A DNA stretch of 64,000 nt from Tetranychus cinnabarinus (Eukaryota; Arthropoda; Arachnida; Trombidiformes; Tetranychidae). This document shows positions 33,674 through 46,818 of this stretch, piece by piece. Below the pieces are notes generated by a model. That model did not search any database. It saw nothing but the letters and a program-made list of their open reading frames with translations, and was not told the origin of the DNA. The position numbers and the translations under genes were made by a program. The stretch lies in contig WHVY01000001.1 of the NCBI GenBank assembly GCA_022266195.1, positions 12,090,001-12,154,000 of the forward strand. Direction: 5' to 3'. How positions within the stretch are numbered: the first letter of the stretch is position 1; every line of letters starts with the position of its first letter.

Positions 33674-35985
33674 ATGATTGAAATTAGTGAAAATACATCA
33701 AATAGTGATGATAGTGTCAAACATCAACAGGTAACCAAAGAGTTCCTTCGAATCGTGAATGATTTGCGAATAAAACACGATGCCAGCCCAATGTCACTTA
33801 ATACTGCTTTGAAATTTTTGATGGCCCGGAAATTTGATTTGAACCGAGCACTTGCTTTGTATGATGCTCATGAATCAACTCGCTTTAGAGAAGGTTTAAC
33901 AAATTTTGATCCTGAAAAAGAGCCACTCAAATCAGAGTTAGAAAGTGGAAAGTTCACGGTCCTTGTAAGTATTTTTATTCATTTTTTAAAATCTGTGGTT
34001 AGCTTGATTTTATATTTTATGCCTTATGTTACTTTAGCCAAAAAGAGATGCCAATGGAGCAGCCATAGCCATGTTCACAGCTTGTAAACATCTACCCAAT
34101 GTAACATCTCATCAAATAACATTACAAGGAGTAGTTTACCAACTGGATATTGCTTTGGAGGAAATTGAGACACAACGCAATGGAATTGTATTTATTTATA
34201 ATATGTTTAATTCCCGTTATGCCAATTTTGATTACGAGTTGAGTCAAAAAATATTAGGTTTACTAAAAGGTGCTTATCCGGCTAGATTGAAGAAAGTTTT
34301 GATTGTGACAGCTCCGTTGTGGTTTAAAGCCCCCTTCAGGATTTTACGCCTTTTTGTAAGGGAAAAACTTCGAGATCGTGTGTTTATGATAAATATACCT
34401 CAATTATCTGACCATATCCCTCTACCATCGCTACCTATTGAATTGGGTGGTCAACTTGCCGTGGATCATTTAGTTTGGTTAAATCATTGTCATGCTATTC
34501 GACCAAAAATAATCAATGAACTTTATGATTTAGCCTCTCAAAATTACCCTTTGTGCTCAACTAACGCTCTTCACAATGGATTAATACAGAGTGTAAATTG
34601 TACAAATACCTTAAGCAAATCGGACTCTAATGAATTAAATAGTAATACCAGTGAGGATGATGATAAACTAAGATCTTCGTGGTTAGGAGATTCTCCAACT
34701 AAAGATTCTCATCATAATTCAAACATGGATGATGTAAACAATCGCCGCGAACGTAATAGTGTTAATAAACCCAAACCGGAAAATATTGTGATGCCAAATA
34801 ATAATCAAAATATTAATAATGATGATGATAATAGTGACTCAAAAGCCTACGATGATAGTTCTGTTAAATCAAAAGGAATGACTTTAGAGGAATTTATTCA
34901 ATATTTAAAGGTTAAAGGACGTAAAGGATTAACTGAAGAATATAATGAAATCAAAATGAAAATACCTGATGGTACATTCGACAATTCAAGATTAAGACCC
35001 AACCAAGGCAAAAACCGTTACACCGATGTACTTTGTTATGATCATAGTCGAGTTCGATTAAGTACGATCGATGATGATGTAAATTCAGATTATATCAATG
35101 CTAATTTTGTAGATGGTTACAAACAAAAGAATGCGTTTATATCTACTCAAGGGCCGTTGCCAAAAACATTTCCAGACTTTTGGAGAATGATATGGGAACA
35201 ACAAGTTTTACTTATTGTGATGACAACAAGGACTGTCGAAAGATGTAAAGCCAAATGTGGTCAGTACTGGCCTTTAGAAGTTAACAGTAGTGTTGAATAT
35301 GGACCTTACCGTATAACTAATAATGACGTTCAATATTTTACTGATTTTAACATAACTAGGTTAACGTTGGTAAATCTGGAGGTAAATTTCTAATCTCTAT
35401 TTACCTTTGTTTCACTTTGAGCTTATCCAATTATTTTATTTTTATTTAGTCTAACCAAACTAGGAAAGTGACTCATATGCAGTTTTTGAGCTGGCCTGAT
35501 TATGGTGTTCCTCATTCGGCTTATGCCATGCTTCATTTCCGTAATAAAGTGAAAGAAGAGCAAGCCAAAGGAGTATCAGAACTCGGTGAATCTTGGACCG
35601 GTCATCCTTTAGGTCCACCTATAATTGTCCATTGTAGTGCTGGTATTGGTAGAACTGGTAAGAATTGTTAAATGATTGCTTTTCCCTCAATTCAAAATAA
35701 TTTTGTACATTTTTATAGTAATGCAAATCTAATTAATTTATATTTGTCCTCTTTTTTTCATCAGGAACTTTCATTACTTTAGATGTGAGCATTAATAAAC
35801 TGGAAGACACTGGAATGATCAATATACGTGAAATTGTAGAACGGATAAGATCACAAAGAGCTCATAGTATCCAGATGCCTGACCAATATGTGTTTTGCTA
35901 TTTGGCTTTATTGGAATATGCATTAAGTCGTGGATTACTTGAAAACGTTGATATCGCGGGCTTTGAAGAAAGTGAATCAGATTGA
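33674..35985 (+). CDS. PTPN9: CRAL-TRIO protein tyrosine phosphatase (PTPN9/MEG2-like)
   Basis: Four exons, 33674-33964, 34038-35381, 35450-35657 and 35765-35985, join in frame to 687 aa. The N-terminal half is a CRAL-TRIO (Sec14) lipid-binding module, with a helical lead-in (ALKFLMARKFDLNRALALYD) and the core segment RNGIVFIYNMFNSRYANFDY. A low-complexity Asn/Asp/Ser linker of about 100 residues follows. The tyrosine phosphatase domain starts near residue 375. It has the WPD loop (WPDYGVP, acid D562) and the signature HCSAGIGRTGTF (C607, R613). This pairing is specific to PTPN9/MEG2, which acts at secretory vesicles and binds phosphoinositides. Human PTPN9 is 593 aa; the linker accounts for most of the difference. 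AATAAA lies at 36013-36018. Confidence 0.95.
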
Positions 35986-36018
35986 AATGAGTAAAGCAGT
36001 CCAGACTATCGAAATAAA

Positions 36019-37482
36019 TGAAAATTGAAACAAAAGTCTAAAGTAGTAAAGGAGTTTCTTTGTCCCAATAGCTTATAATAATCAGATGACATAGTATAAC
36101 TCACAACAAATGAATAATTTGGCCAACAGAATGAAACGAAAGCCTTGAAACCAAAGAGTAAAACAACAAGAGAGACACGGCTATGTAGCCATCGATAAGA
36201 GAGATAAGAAGTTAAAAGGAGCAGGATAAGAGGGAGTGAGCAGTGAGAAAGAGATGTTGAAAGAGACGAAAAAATGACAAAAAAATAGATGTAAACAATT
36301 TTTTTGATGAGAAAAAGTTCAAAAATTAAAAGGCTTGTTAGTGGCGCCACCCTGCTTCTTTTCCCTACTTATCTCCCTTATCGATGCGATACATACAGTG
36401 ACATCTCTTGTTATATTACTCTTTGCTTGAAACGTAATGTAAATAGGAATGTTGAAAATTATGAAATTCTGTCAGCATCTGTGTTTCGTCATTTCAAGAT
36501 AATCGTCGAGAAAATTGAAAAGTTTATCAATAATCTGACCAAACTTTTCACCTGCTTTTCACAAAATTTGCATTTCGTCAACTCACCTTTCCTATCTCCA
36601 TATCTTTTTTGATGAATTTAAATTAAGAAACTTAACTAGCGATGTAAATTAAGTGTTGAACCCTATCAAAAAGTGTTGTTTTGGAATAATGATATATTTT
36701 ACCTTGAACTCTATCCACTAAGTCCCTCACAGTTTCTCCTATTTCTCGCCTTCTGAGTCTCTTTGTATCTCTTTCAAAAAATTAACTAAAACTTACAGAG
36801 ATTTATATTTCAAACACTGTGGTTATTACACATTGATGGCATTTTTGTCTCTCAATAATAAAAATAACGATTATAATAAAATTTTGTTTCAAATATTCAT
36901 TCAAATATTTACAATCCGTAAGATGGCGAAAAATTTTGATATCTCATCGCTGCTTTATGACTAGAATTGAAGTATTCGATATCTTAAAGCTCCTAAAATT
37001 GGTCATTCAATCTTTAACATTGTATCAATTGTCTTGGCTTTATTTAATGTCGTGTTATTAATTATTTTGTAAGTATTTTTCACATATAACAACTGATTAT
37101 GGCACAAGAAGCATCTCTTATGCTAGGCTTAACAATTGATCAATATTGGAAGGCTGTTTTATAAATTCAATTTACTTGAATAGCTCTTCAATGGATATCA
37201 AGCTTGAAATATAAGTCATTTGAATCAACTTTTTTATTATCTCTTATGTTTGAAAAAATACAATTGAAAACAAAACAAAGATTCGTTACGAGTTAGTTGA
37301 AAGACAAGAGATCTAAAATAATTGTAGTGTTTGGCAAAATTAAAGCATCCTCGACTTTGATTACTTTTTTAATATGCCATCTACATATTCGTATTGTATA
37401 TCTCGAGTTTTTTCATAATGCATTCGAATATTTTGTGTGAATTGACGAGAATAAGAAAAAGTTTGGAAGCTTGACGTTTAAT
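36019..37482. other. Convergent spacer, PTPN9-like / PCMT
   Basis: No convincing gene is present. It contains one TGGCGCCA palindrome (36342-36349). Two overlapping open frames near 36.0-36.6 kb on opposite strands lack any family resemblance. Confidence 0.5.
36342..36349. promoter_or_regulatory. TGGCGCCA palindrome (1 of 3)
   Basis: The context is TTAGTGGCGCCACCCTGC. On the minus strand it reads GGGTGGCGCC, one base from the Drosophila CTCF core AGGTGGCGCC as I recall it. It lies between two gene 3' ends, where an insulator would be plausible. Function is inference. Confidence 0.35.
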
Positions 37483-38386
37483 CTACTTGCAGGGCCATTG
37501 AGCCTCTCGATCAGTCAAAGGTACAAACAAAACATCCATAATTGTACTACGAGTAACAGTCCCATCAGGTGATTTATCCAATTGCTCTAGCTTTTGACCT
37601 TCGTGCTCGGGTCCGACTGGTATAATTAATCTTCCGCCAGGTTTTAATTGAGCAACAAGCTAAAAAATGAGACACAGATGAATAAAAAATATATGTTCGT
37701 AGTTAAGAAACGACTCACATCTTTAGGTAATATTGGAGCCGCTGCTCCGACGTGAATAGCATCATAAGGTGCCCCAGGTGCATATCCTTTTCGGCCATCA
37801 CCAACTAAAGTAAGTAAATACGGGAAATAGAAAAATGACATGAAAAACAGTTAAAACTATTAAATATTAAATAATAAGTCAAAATTGTTTACTTACCAAC
37901 AAGTGTAACTCTTTCAGTTTTGAGTAAATCAGGCGAATCTTTTTCAATATTGCGTTTAGATTGTTCAACTAATTCTGGGATATGATCGATACCATAAACC
38001 TTACCAGAGGCACCCACCATAATGGCCATACATGCCGTTAAATAACCAGAACCAGAACCGACATCGAGAGCATTAGCACCTTCTACAAGATGATCTTTGA
38101 GTAGTTCTAGAGTATGAGCATGCATATGAGGAGCCGATATTGTCACAGCATATCCAATCTTTTGAGGGGCATCCGTGTAAGAATTTTGCTTACAATAATT
38201 AGCTCGATCAATGGCCAACATAGCTGATTCAACCCTTTCAGACTTGATGATACCATTCTTTTTCAAATTGTGAACCATATCAGCGTTATCACGTCCATGA
38301 CTTCTCCAAGCCATTGACAGAAAAGAGGAGGTTAACTTAGGCGTAATTGAACGGCAATTGAAACTCCAATCAAATGATAAAAACAA
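37483..38386 (-). CDS. PCMT1: Protein-L-isoaspartate O-methyltransferase
   Basis: This enzyme methylates damaged L-isoaspartyl residues with S-adenosylmethionine so that they can be repaired. Minus-strand exons are 37897-38386, 37719-37804 and 37483-37659; together they encode 250 aa. The conserved core starts MAWRSHGRDN at residue 25 (38314) and includes NGIIKSERV, IGYAVTISAPHMHA, the AdoMet motif LDVGSGSGYLTACM, YDAIHVGAAAP and LKPGGRLIIPVG. The family usually begins at that internal methionine, and the whole would then be 226 aa, the usual length. The upstream 24 residues (MFLSFDWSFNCRSITPKLTS) are open and could be an organelle or secretory leader, or untranslated. Confidence 0.95.
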
Positions 38387-39699
38387 TCACATAAAATGAA
38401 GAACAACTTTCTCTTAATGTAATCGATTCATCACAGAGTGAGAGATGAAAGGATCAAAACAAATGATTTAAAGCAAACTGTCAACATGTTATTGCCTGAT
38501 AAAAGGGGATGTCAATAAATTTACAAACATTAAATGGTTTACATTGTATGAAAAAATTCCGGTTTATGTAACTGAAGAAATATATTTAAACTTCCAATTT
38601 GATTGATATTCTATCGCACACTAATAAAATTTAAGAACTTTATTTCAGTTTTCGTTAAAGAAATAATCAGGTATTGATACACTTCATATTGAGCTGATTT
38701 AGTCGACAAATGTTATTCTTGTTGTATTACATTGAAATTAAAATTTCGATATCGAATGAATTCCAAGTTTTCTTATCAAGAGAAGAATGTCCGTTGATAG
38801 CTGGCTTTAAAGGTTTTTCAGTTAATTTCAATGAGATTGTAATTGTTGCTTTAATTAACAAATTAAAATTGATTTCAATTAACCAGATTATTGATTATAC
38901 GCATGTCCTTACTGATTACCGGAATCGATCTTACAATTAACAGCCATACAACGAGGAAAGAGGTTAATTCAAATTAGGTGTCAAATCATTTAATTCATCT
39001 TAATGATAGTTTTAAGTTATATTAGTTCTTTAATTGATTTCTCCAGACCTTTTGCTAATAAATAGTAGTTTGTTATTTCAAGACATCTAAACCATGAAAA
39101 GATTACCATTCGTTTCAGTTACCATCACGGGCCGAGCTTGACAACAATTTTGTACGAACAATGAATGTGTCTAACGTCATTTAAATTCAATACATAGTTA
39201 TCGAAGCCTATGCATTATATTTTAAATTGTGGAACTGGAAACACATTAAGATTTAAATAATTAACACTTTCAATGATGTAAGTAAAAAGTAAAACGTTTA
39301 TCTATTATTTATCAGAGTTTATTTGTTGATAATGTGATTACTTGAAGTGGTTGCTTTACAATTTTACATTTCTAAACTAACATGGTTCAGTAACAATACA
39401 TGTAATAATGCTGAATGATGATCAATTGAAAAGTAATTTGATAAAAGTAAATTAGGTTAAATATAATCAACTCAATAGATGGCACTAGTGAGCTAGCTTT
39501 GGGTAAAATGGGGGGAGAATGAAAAGGCCGAGGAAGAGAGAAAGAGGGAGAGAGAGAGAAGAGAGAGGTAAAGATATGGAAGGCAAATCAGCTTAGCACA
39601 GAATTGCCATACAAAAATCCAACATTATGAGAACTGGATGATGATACTATTAAATTTTATTTTCTAATACCATTTGTTAATTAACCTTAACAGTTGAAG
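38387..39699. other. Divergent spacer, PCMT / INTS6
   Basis: No supported gene; the 76-codon frame at 38710-38940 has no recognisable features. AGATGGCACTAG lies at about 39478, followed by the purine-rich tract at 39515-39567. This is presumably the shared upstream region of two divergent genes. Confidence 0.5.
39515..39567. repeat. Purine-rich GA tract upstream of INTS6
   Basis: An almost unbroken purine run rich in GAGA units. INTS6 intron 1 (39820-39940) carries a long pyrimidine-rich tract of complementary character. Confidence 0.7.
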
Positions 39700-42600
39700 A
39701 TGACCATTATTGTCTTCTTAATAGATACCAGTGCCTCCATGAATCAAAGGACCTACATGGGTGCTAGGCCAACTCTTTTAGATGTCGCAAAGGACAGTGT
39801 TGAAAAATTTCTTAAGGTTGGCTTGCTTTTCTCTTTCTCTCTTTCTCATTTCTCTGTCTCTTTTTTTCCGTCTCTTACTTTTCTGTCTTCCTCTCTTTCT
39901 TTAATTGTCTTTCTTTTCTCTCCTTCTTCTCTATTTAATGTCTGTATTTTATATTAAGTGTATATGTGCTTAAATGTGCATGTGTATGTTTCTTACTCAT
40001 ATTATTTCTATCATCTTCTCTTTTCATTACTTTAACCTCTTTCTTGTCTTGCGTCTTTTAATAGATCCGTCAAAGGGATGCTGCCAGTCGACAAGATCGG
40101 TATATGCTGTTAACCTTCGATGAGTATCCATCAAATATTAAGGTAAATTGAAAGAATTAGAAGCAGGCTAATATCTAGCTTCTTTTAAATTCATAATAAC
40201 ACTTCAGAAGCGGATTTTTCTCAAAATTGAACCTTAACTCGATGAAACAAGTTTAACTTATGATCGCCAGTTCGATCTTCAATTTATCAAAAATAATTTC
40301 TTTCTTCGAATTAATTTTTTAATCAGTCAATTTAACTTCGAGTGGAGATAATTTTGTTAAACTTACACCGCTTACATTTCTTGCTTACTAAAAAATTCAA
40401 ATCATAACATTTTACTATCAATTTTGTAAATGTTACTGATTTAAAGTTCTCGGTTGCTTAGTATTCTATTTTTATTAAAATTTTATCTCAATTTTTGTTC
40501 TTTTAGGCTGGCTGGAAAGAAAATCATAATGTATTCATGAACGAATTAAAGAACTTGACTGCTAGTGGAATGACTCTTCTAGGACCGGCTATTAAAAATT
40601 GTTTTGACTTGTTGAATTTAAATCGAATGCAAACTGGTATCGATACTTACGGTCAGGGACGGTCACCTTTTTTTCTTGAATCATCTATCATTATTGCCAT
40701 AACTGATGGTGGTAAATTGACTAGTGGAGTTGGTGTTCAAGAAGAATTGAACCTTCCCATGAACTGTAATGTGCCGGGAGCAGAGCTAACCAAGGAACCC
40801 TTTAGATGGGATCAGCGTCTGTATGCATTAGTCCTTAGATTAACTGGCACCCCGCCCACTGATCATCTTTCGAATGGACCACCAGGAATGGTACCTAGTG
40901 ATAATTCTCCAATTGATGCTATGTGTGAGGTTACTGGCGGTAGATCATACTCAATATCTTCTCAAAGATCCTTAATGCAGTGTCTTGAATCGGTTGTACA
41001 AAAAATTCAAGGGGGTGTAGTTATTCAATTTGAGAAATTTGGGCCTGACCCTCCACCAATCAGCCAAGAAGAAGACAATAGTGATGAAACGACTCAAGAG
41101 CTGCCTAAACATGGGCAAGGGGTGCCAAACGGATTCGTTGTAAATTATAAAAACTCTAATAACAATCAAACCCTCAATGCATCAAACTCATCACAATCAG
41201 GTAAATCTCCATGGCATTCCACTCGAAAGCTCATTTATGTTCATAGATCAGCTCAAAGGGGTTACTCTACTGGCTTCTGGCCTATACCAGAATCATTTTG
41301 GCCCGATCTTAATGCACCTTCACTTCCACCTCGAAGCTGTCATCCCGTTATTAAATTTACATGTTCATCAAGTGACCCAATGGTAATCGATAACTTACCC
41401 TTCGACAAATATGAATTGGAAACGAGTCCACTGACCCAGTATATTTTATCTAGAAAACAGCCTCATGTAGCTTGGCAATGTTTTGTTGCCAACAGCCATA
41501 AAAGTAGTGATCATCCATTAGGTTATCCTTTTGGCTATTTGAAGGCCAGTACCAACTTAAGCTGTGTTAATTTGTTCGTTCTACCATACAATTATCCTGT
41601 TCTACTGCCGCTTCTGGATGAATTATTTAAGATCCATCATCTTAAACCAACTAGAGAATGGAAAGCACAATTTGATGCTTACTTAAAAAACATACCTCTC
41701 TACTACGCTGGCCCGCTCAAAAGAGCTTTACAAAAAATGGGCGGTCCAAATCTTGTTCCTGACAATATGGAAAATTGTTTAAGTTATTCTGTTCTAAATC
41801 TTTTAAAGCGACTGAAAAATCAAGCAAAAGTTGAGTTCGATAAGCTTATTGCGACTGTTGGGACTGGTAAACCAGCTACTCCAACTACAATCAAAGTGCC
41901 CAACATGTCTTCAAAAAAGATTTCCGACATTGTTAATTCTGACCCTTGTTTAAAGAGTCGTTTGAATGGATTGCGTGCAGAAATAAACGATTTTCAAGGG
42001 TTCTCTATGCGAATTCGAGACAAAACAAGAGAAGCTAAGCCCCAGTGTTATCGAAATCCTTATGATATTAGTAGGAATCAAATAATTGACCAGATACATA
42101 GGATGCGTAATAATTTCCTGCAACCTCCAAGACTAATCAAATATCAAGATGAAGATCAAATGCACAGTTTACCTGTTAGTCAGATGGGTAATTATCAAGA
42201 ATATTTGAAAAGAATGCCCAACCCATTGAGAGAATTAGAATCCGCACCAGTTCGCCAACATATGTTCGGTAATCCTTTCAAAATCGATAAAGGACGAGCT
42301 CTTGGAATGATTGATGAAGCTGATATTGACTTAGTTGGGGGTAATTCTCCTGTTAGATCACCTAAAAGACCTATCGACTCGCCTAATAAGACTGGTAGTC
42401 CATCTCTTCGAGTTAAAAGAAGACCTGGTCCACTATCAAAGGAACTCGCTGTTCAATACATGTAAGTCAAAACCTCTTAAAGTATTATTTATTTCTTGCC
42501 ATATTCATCTTTTTATTCTGTATCTCAACATTTCAAGCTCAATCATTAGAGATTTGATTATCTGATTAGTTACGCATTATGATCCATCTAAGTAAGGTTC

Positions 42601-43828
42601 TATAGAGAAGTTCATTCTATAACTTACAATGAATTTTTAATAGCTTAAAAATTTCATTAATTGAAATACAGTACGATATCCATCACGCATACTCGCGCCC
42701 ATATAGTTGTTCGAATTTAAGTCAATTATTTTTCAATATATTCTGGATTTTTGTCCTTTGCAACTTCTCATGAATCATGTAACCTAGCCAACTATAATGC
42801 AGACTTTTTGAATTGAGTGTTAAGCTGTGTTAATCATGAATCGAGAAATAAATCAAAAAAATTGATATACAATTATTAAAGGCTTTATATGGTTTCTTTT
42901 ATACTAGTATCATTGTAGATCATCAGAATATCACTGTCTCATTTCAACTTAATCATTCATTAAAACTTCCTTTTGTTATATTTTACAGGTCCAATCATAA
43001 ATCATTTCGATCATTATCAACACCACCAAGTTCGCCTTTATCAACACCACCAAATTCACCTTTATCGTCTGCAACTGATACATCATTCTCATCATTACCA
43101 TCCTCACCTGCATCTGCAAATCAATCACCTTCATCTCCTTCCGCCTCAGTGATTCCGCCAAATTCATTAACAACAAATAATAGCACAAATAATACCAATG
43201 ATAGTAATAATATTCACAATGTTCAGCTTACAGAACCTCCTGAGATTGAAGTTGTAAATAATGTAGATGATGATGTGGAAATTGTGAAAGTGCCTGATCC
43301 TGAGGTGATAATTGTTAATACAGTTAATGAAGGAACCAGTGAAACATTAAATCGTTTGAAGAACAGCATAGAAAACTCCAAAGACATTTCATCAAACAAT
43401 ACGCTTCATTCAAACAATAATCATTCTGATAGTTTATGTAATGGATTATCAAATTCTTCTAGCAATTCCTATTTAAATAATTACAGATGGAAACTATCAC
43501 CAGAACAAGTTGAATTGAAAAGAGAAGTTTGCCGTTCAGTCCGAAAACCTGGTAAAAGTATGTAAACCTTTCAGTCGTCTCGAATTTATAATACTTATTG
43601 ATACATATCATTGGATTCCACATCAATCAAATTTTCTAAATCATATTTTTCTTTTTCATTACAGATTTCAAGCCAATTTTAAGCCAATTATCAAGTTGCA
43701 ATGGACCATTCAGAGATTACCTCGCCAAAGAAATAATTGCCGAAGCAACGCGATTTAAAAGAAAAACCTTGATTGAAGTTGTGCAAAAATTTATCTCGGA
43801 ACCCAATGCTTCATTAAGGTTAGGATGA
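39700..43828 (+). CDS. INTS6: Integrator complex subunit 6
   Basis: This is a subunit of the Integrator complex, which processes snRNAs and attenuates RNA polymerase II transcription in the nucleus. Five exons, 39700-39816, 40065-40142, 40507-42461, 42989-43557 and 43665-43828, join in frame to 960 aa. The N-terminal von Willebrand A domain has the MIDAS motif DTSAS in MTIIVFLIDTSASMNQR, followed by AGWKENHNVFMNELKNL, GQGRSPFFLES and LTKEPFRWDQRLYALVLRL, all strongly conserved in INTS6. A long Ser/Asn/Pro-rich region in exon 4 precedes the C-terminal INTS6/SAGE1-type helical domain (FRDYLAKEIIAEATRFKRK). The start was taken at 39700 because the conserved domain begins there. Human INTS6 is 887 aa. 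Confidence 0.95.
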
Positions 43829-45101
43829 GTAAATCTCGAGGTACAAATTCTATTCATACAAAGCTTTTTCGAATAGAAGGCATATAAATATGAGTAAAGA
43901 ATTTTGACAAAGTCATTAGTAATACACAAGAGAAGAGAGAGAGAGAGAGAAAAAGAGTTTCTATTCCTTTCATCCATCTTTCACACCTCTCACTACTGTT
44001 TATATAAAATATATTGGTATTTATAATTTGACAAAAAATCAGTTTAAACATAAAATTAACCCATTCTCTTTCAACTCTGGTTGACATTTAATTCATCTAA
44101 ATAATTAAAATAAAAAAAGCGAATTGTCTCTATTTTTGCTTCTTGTTCTTATTCTTCCTAAGATAAATTTTAAGTTCATTTTATTTAATAATTCATTTAT
44201 TCATAATTCATTCTTTCCTGATCCGATCTTAAGTTTATCTTTTATTTATTTACAATTCAAAACCAATAAGTTCATTAACTAGCTTTGTCCATGTTCATCA
44301 TTAAGTGAAATTTCAACGTTTACTTGAAATCAGTTTTGTCTGAAAATAAATGAAAGATAAATAGATTTTTCATAATGACAAGTTGCGTTGAAATTAATAA
44401 CCAACTATTCACTAATTGTTCACACAGAAACCGACTTCCTTTCTTATCAAATTTTTCAGTAAATATCTTGAAAAATTATTTACTCGAGAAATTGTAAGTT
44501 TCTTTATGCGAAATCAATCCAGACCAGTTGAGATTTCAAGTAATTATCATTTATCAAATCTAAAACTATAAAATCTACAATTATCTCGATCGCTAAGATT
44601 CTTTTCACAATGTTTACTGTAATTATCAGCACAGTTAATCCAAACATTTGTATTTCTTTCCATAAATTAACTTAGCCATCATTACTAACATCTAGTGTAT
44701 GGATCTTATGACTCTAAAATTTGAGTGAACAAAAGATAAATGTGAAATAGAATCTTTGTAAACATTTAAGCTTCTTTGAAATTTGACTCGATTTTCAACA
44801 ATTCACGCTAAGACTACTTTGGCTATCAAATATTTAATTATTATTCTATTTTCATTTTAATTTGCAGCTCTGCATTTCTAGCAAATACAGAACACCCGAT
44901 TACACAAAGCAGATCTAATGATTATGAATAAATTGGATTTATTCTGGATATATCTTATGATCAAAGTCAATGATTTAATGAGTAATTTAAAAAGGTAAGA
45001 TGATAAAGAAACAATAAACGTCTGAAAGGTTAGACTTGTTAACTATAATGTGGATAAATTTTGGTCAAATTATCTCACTAAAATACAGGTTGATTTTTGC
45101 A
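43829..45101. other. Convergent spacer, INTS6 / ERH
   Basis: 3' flanks of two convergent genes with no supported gene. A (GA)n run lies at about 43929-43950. The minus-strand frames across it are low-complexity translations. Confidence 0.55.
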
Positions 45102-45407
45102 TCATGATCCTCCAGCTTGTTTACGAAGCAACACGAAGATTTGTTCTTTGATCCAATCCCTCGAGAAAGGAGCATAAGTGGATGAGTTTCGTTGGAACAC
45201 CAAGCAGGAGATATCGTTCAAATCATCAATAAAGTCATACAGTTGACTGATGTCATAGGTAATTGACGCTGAATGAGGATTACTCTGTTTCAAGTGTTCC
45301 TCAAAAATATGGCAGATACCTTCCATGGCTTCACCGACACTTTCAAAATCTGAGTACGTTCTAGTCTCTGGTTTACCAGGTTGAATAAGTACTATGGTGT
45401 GAGACAT
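45102..45407 (-). CDS. ERH: Enhancer of rudimentary homologue
   Basis: A single-exon gene of 101 aa (family about 104). It starts MSHTIVLIQPGKPETRTYSD and has the conserved core GICHIFEEHLK, DISQLYDFIDDLNDISCLVF and YAPFSRDWIKEQIFVLLRKQA. ERH is a small nuclear dimeric adaptor in RNA processing and gene silencing. The gene is divergent from UQCRQ. Confidence 0.97.
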   Translation of the reverse strand: MSHTIVLIQPGKPETRTYSDFESVGEAMEGICHIFEEHLKQSNPHSASITYDISQLYDFIDDLNDISCLVFQRNSSTYAPFSRDWIKEQIFVLLRKQAGGS

Positions 45408-46191
45408 TATTATTCAAAAAATCACAATTCAACAAAATAATTCACATGAAAGAAAAAAAAGCGAATAAAAACATCAACTGAGGATTCACAGTTCAATAAA
45501 TAACAAGAGAACCATTTGAAGAGATAATTTTTGAAGACGCGAAATCAACGCCATCTAATGAATGAAAACTCGACATCCTTTTCCTTTGGCATAAAGTACA
45601 CTTGAGATGCTTGGGTCAAGAGTCCATTACTTTTGAACTTCTGCCTAAAAACAGTTCTAATTAAAGTGCCTTGATCGTGGTTTCTTGCATCATCAGAAAT
45701 TCAATTCACTTTGAATTATGGAAAAGCCATTGTATTCATGAGAATTGATTATTTAGAGAAGTTATTAAAAATAAAAAGATAAAATCATTGCTTTTCCGTC
45801 ATTTTTTACCAGCAAGTTTTTATTAACAATTGAAGCTATAAAATAAGAATGTACTCTTAAAATTATTTAGATTTGTTTGATAATTATATTCTTTTACTTG
45901 TGCATGAATATTTAATCATGCAATCAATTCAAAAAACTATTGATCAGATTTTGAAAAGAGCGCAGTTTCTGTAGATTAGAAGTAGAAAGTGTTGCCATCT
46001 TTATTTTCAAATACTGTTTCCTTCAAATTTTGAGTTAAGGTCATCTCTTGAATTTATTTTCATAAATCTAGGTAATTAAGATTAAATTAAGTATTTTTTC
46101 TGGTTTTAATTGTTAATTTTACCATCTTTAACCTGTAAATTGTATTTTTCTTTTCTTTGTTTGTATAAAACCTTTGGATTTAGTGTACAAC
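45408..46191. other. Divergent spacer, ERH / UQCRQ
   Basis: It contains AACGCCATCTAATG at about 45548, which on the minus strand gives TTAGATGGCG upstream of ERH. A likely splice acceptor (TTTGGATTTAG) lies just before the UQCRQ ATG, so UQCRQ may have a 5' untranslated exon here. Confidence 0.5.
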
Positions 46192-46589
46192 ATGGGTGGA
46201 CACAGACACTTTGGAAATCTTTACCATGTCAAGAATATTGTTTACTTCAGATTGGCTAATTTTGAATTAGATCCCTTTAAAAATTTCTGGAGCACAAGCT
46301 TTCGTCACATTAAAGGAGATTTCTTAAGGTTCGGTGTGTTTGCTGTTGGAGGTAAGCTTATTTCATTGAAAAATATTTTACTTCGTTGTTCCCAATATTG
46401 AATCCGCAAAGAACTGTATTTTATAGAGCTATATGTTATACATGATCGTATTTGATCCTTTTCTCATGTTTATTATGTTTCTTTCATTTTTTAGCTTATG
46501 CACTCGCTCATACTGTTGTTCATCTCGCCGATGTCGTCAACGAACGGGAATCAAGGAAGAAACCTGGCCAATTCGATCATGAACAATAA
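46192..46589 (+). CDS. UQCRQ: Cytochrome bc1 complex subunit 8 (UQCRQ/QCR8)
   Basis: This is a small subunit of mitochondrial respiratory complex III with one membrane helix. Exons 46192-46351 and 46495-46589 join in frame to 84 aa, the usual length. MGGHRHFGNLYHVKNIVYF matches the conserved FGNL start. The middle segment ends FRHIKGDFLRFGVFAVG, and the helix AYALAHTVVHLADVV is followed by the charged tail RESRKKPGQFDHEQ. A preceding AG suggests an upstream untranslated exon. Confidence 0.9.
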
Positions 46590-46818
46590 ATTAGATGAAT
46601 AGCAATCTAAATCAATAGTTATTACATAGATAGCTAGTTTTGTTGCTCTTCTGTGTCAACAAAGCTCAGTCTCTTAATGGATTAAAGTTGTTTTTCTTTT
46701 AAAGAATAATTTATCTTGTTTTTCCTGTCTTTATTTCATCTTCAACAAAATGGCAGTTTTACTGGTATGATTAGTGATGGGTGTCATGGTTTTATTCATT
46801 AACTATTAGCATTCATTT
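46590..46818. other. UQCRQ 3' flank
   Basis: 3' flanking sequence; nothing supported. Confidence 0.4.

Noticed and set aside
36006..36612. Overlapping opposite-strand frames between PTPN9-like and PCMT
   Set aside because: They are mutually exclusive, low complexity and lie in the 3' flanks of two convergent genes.
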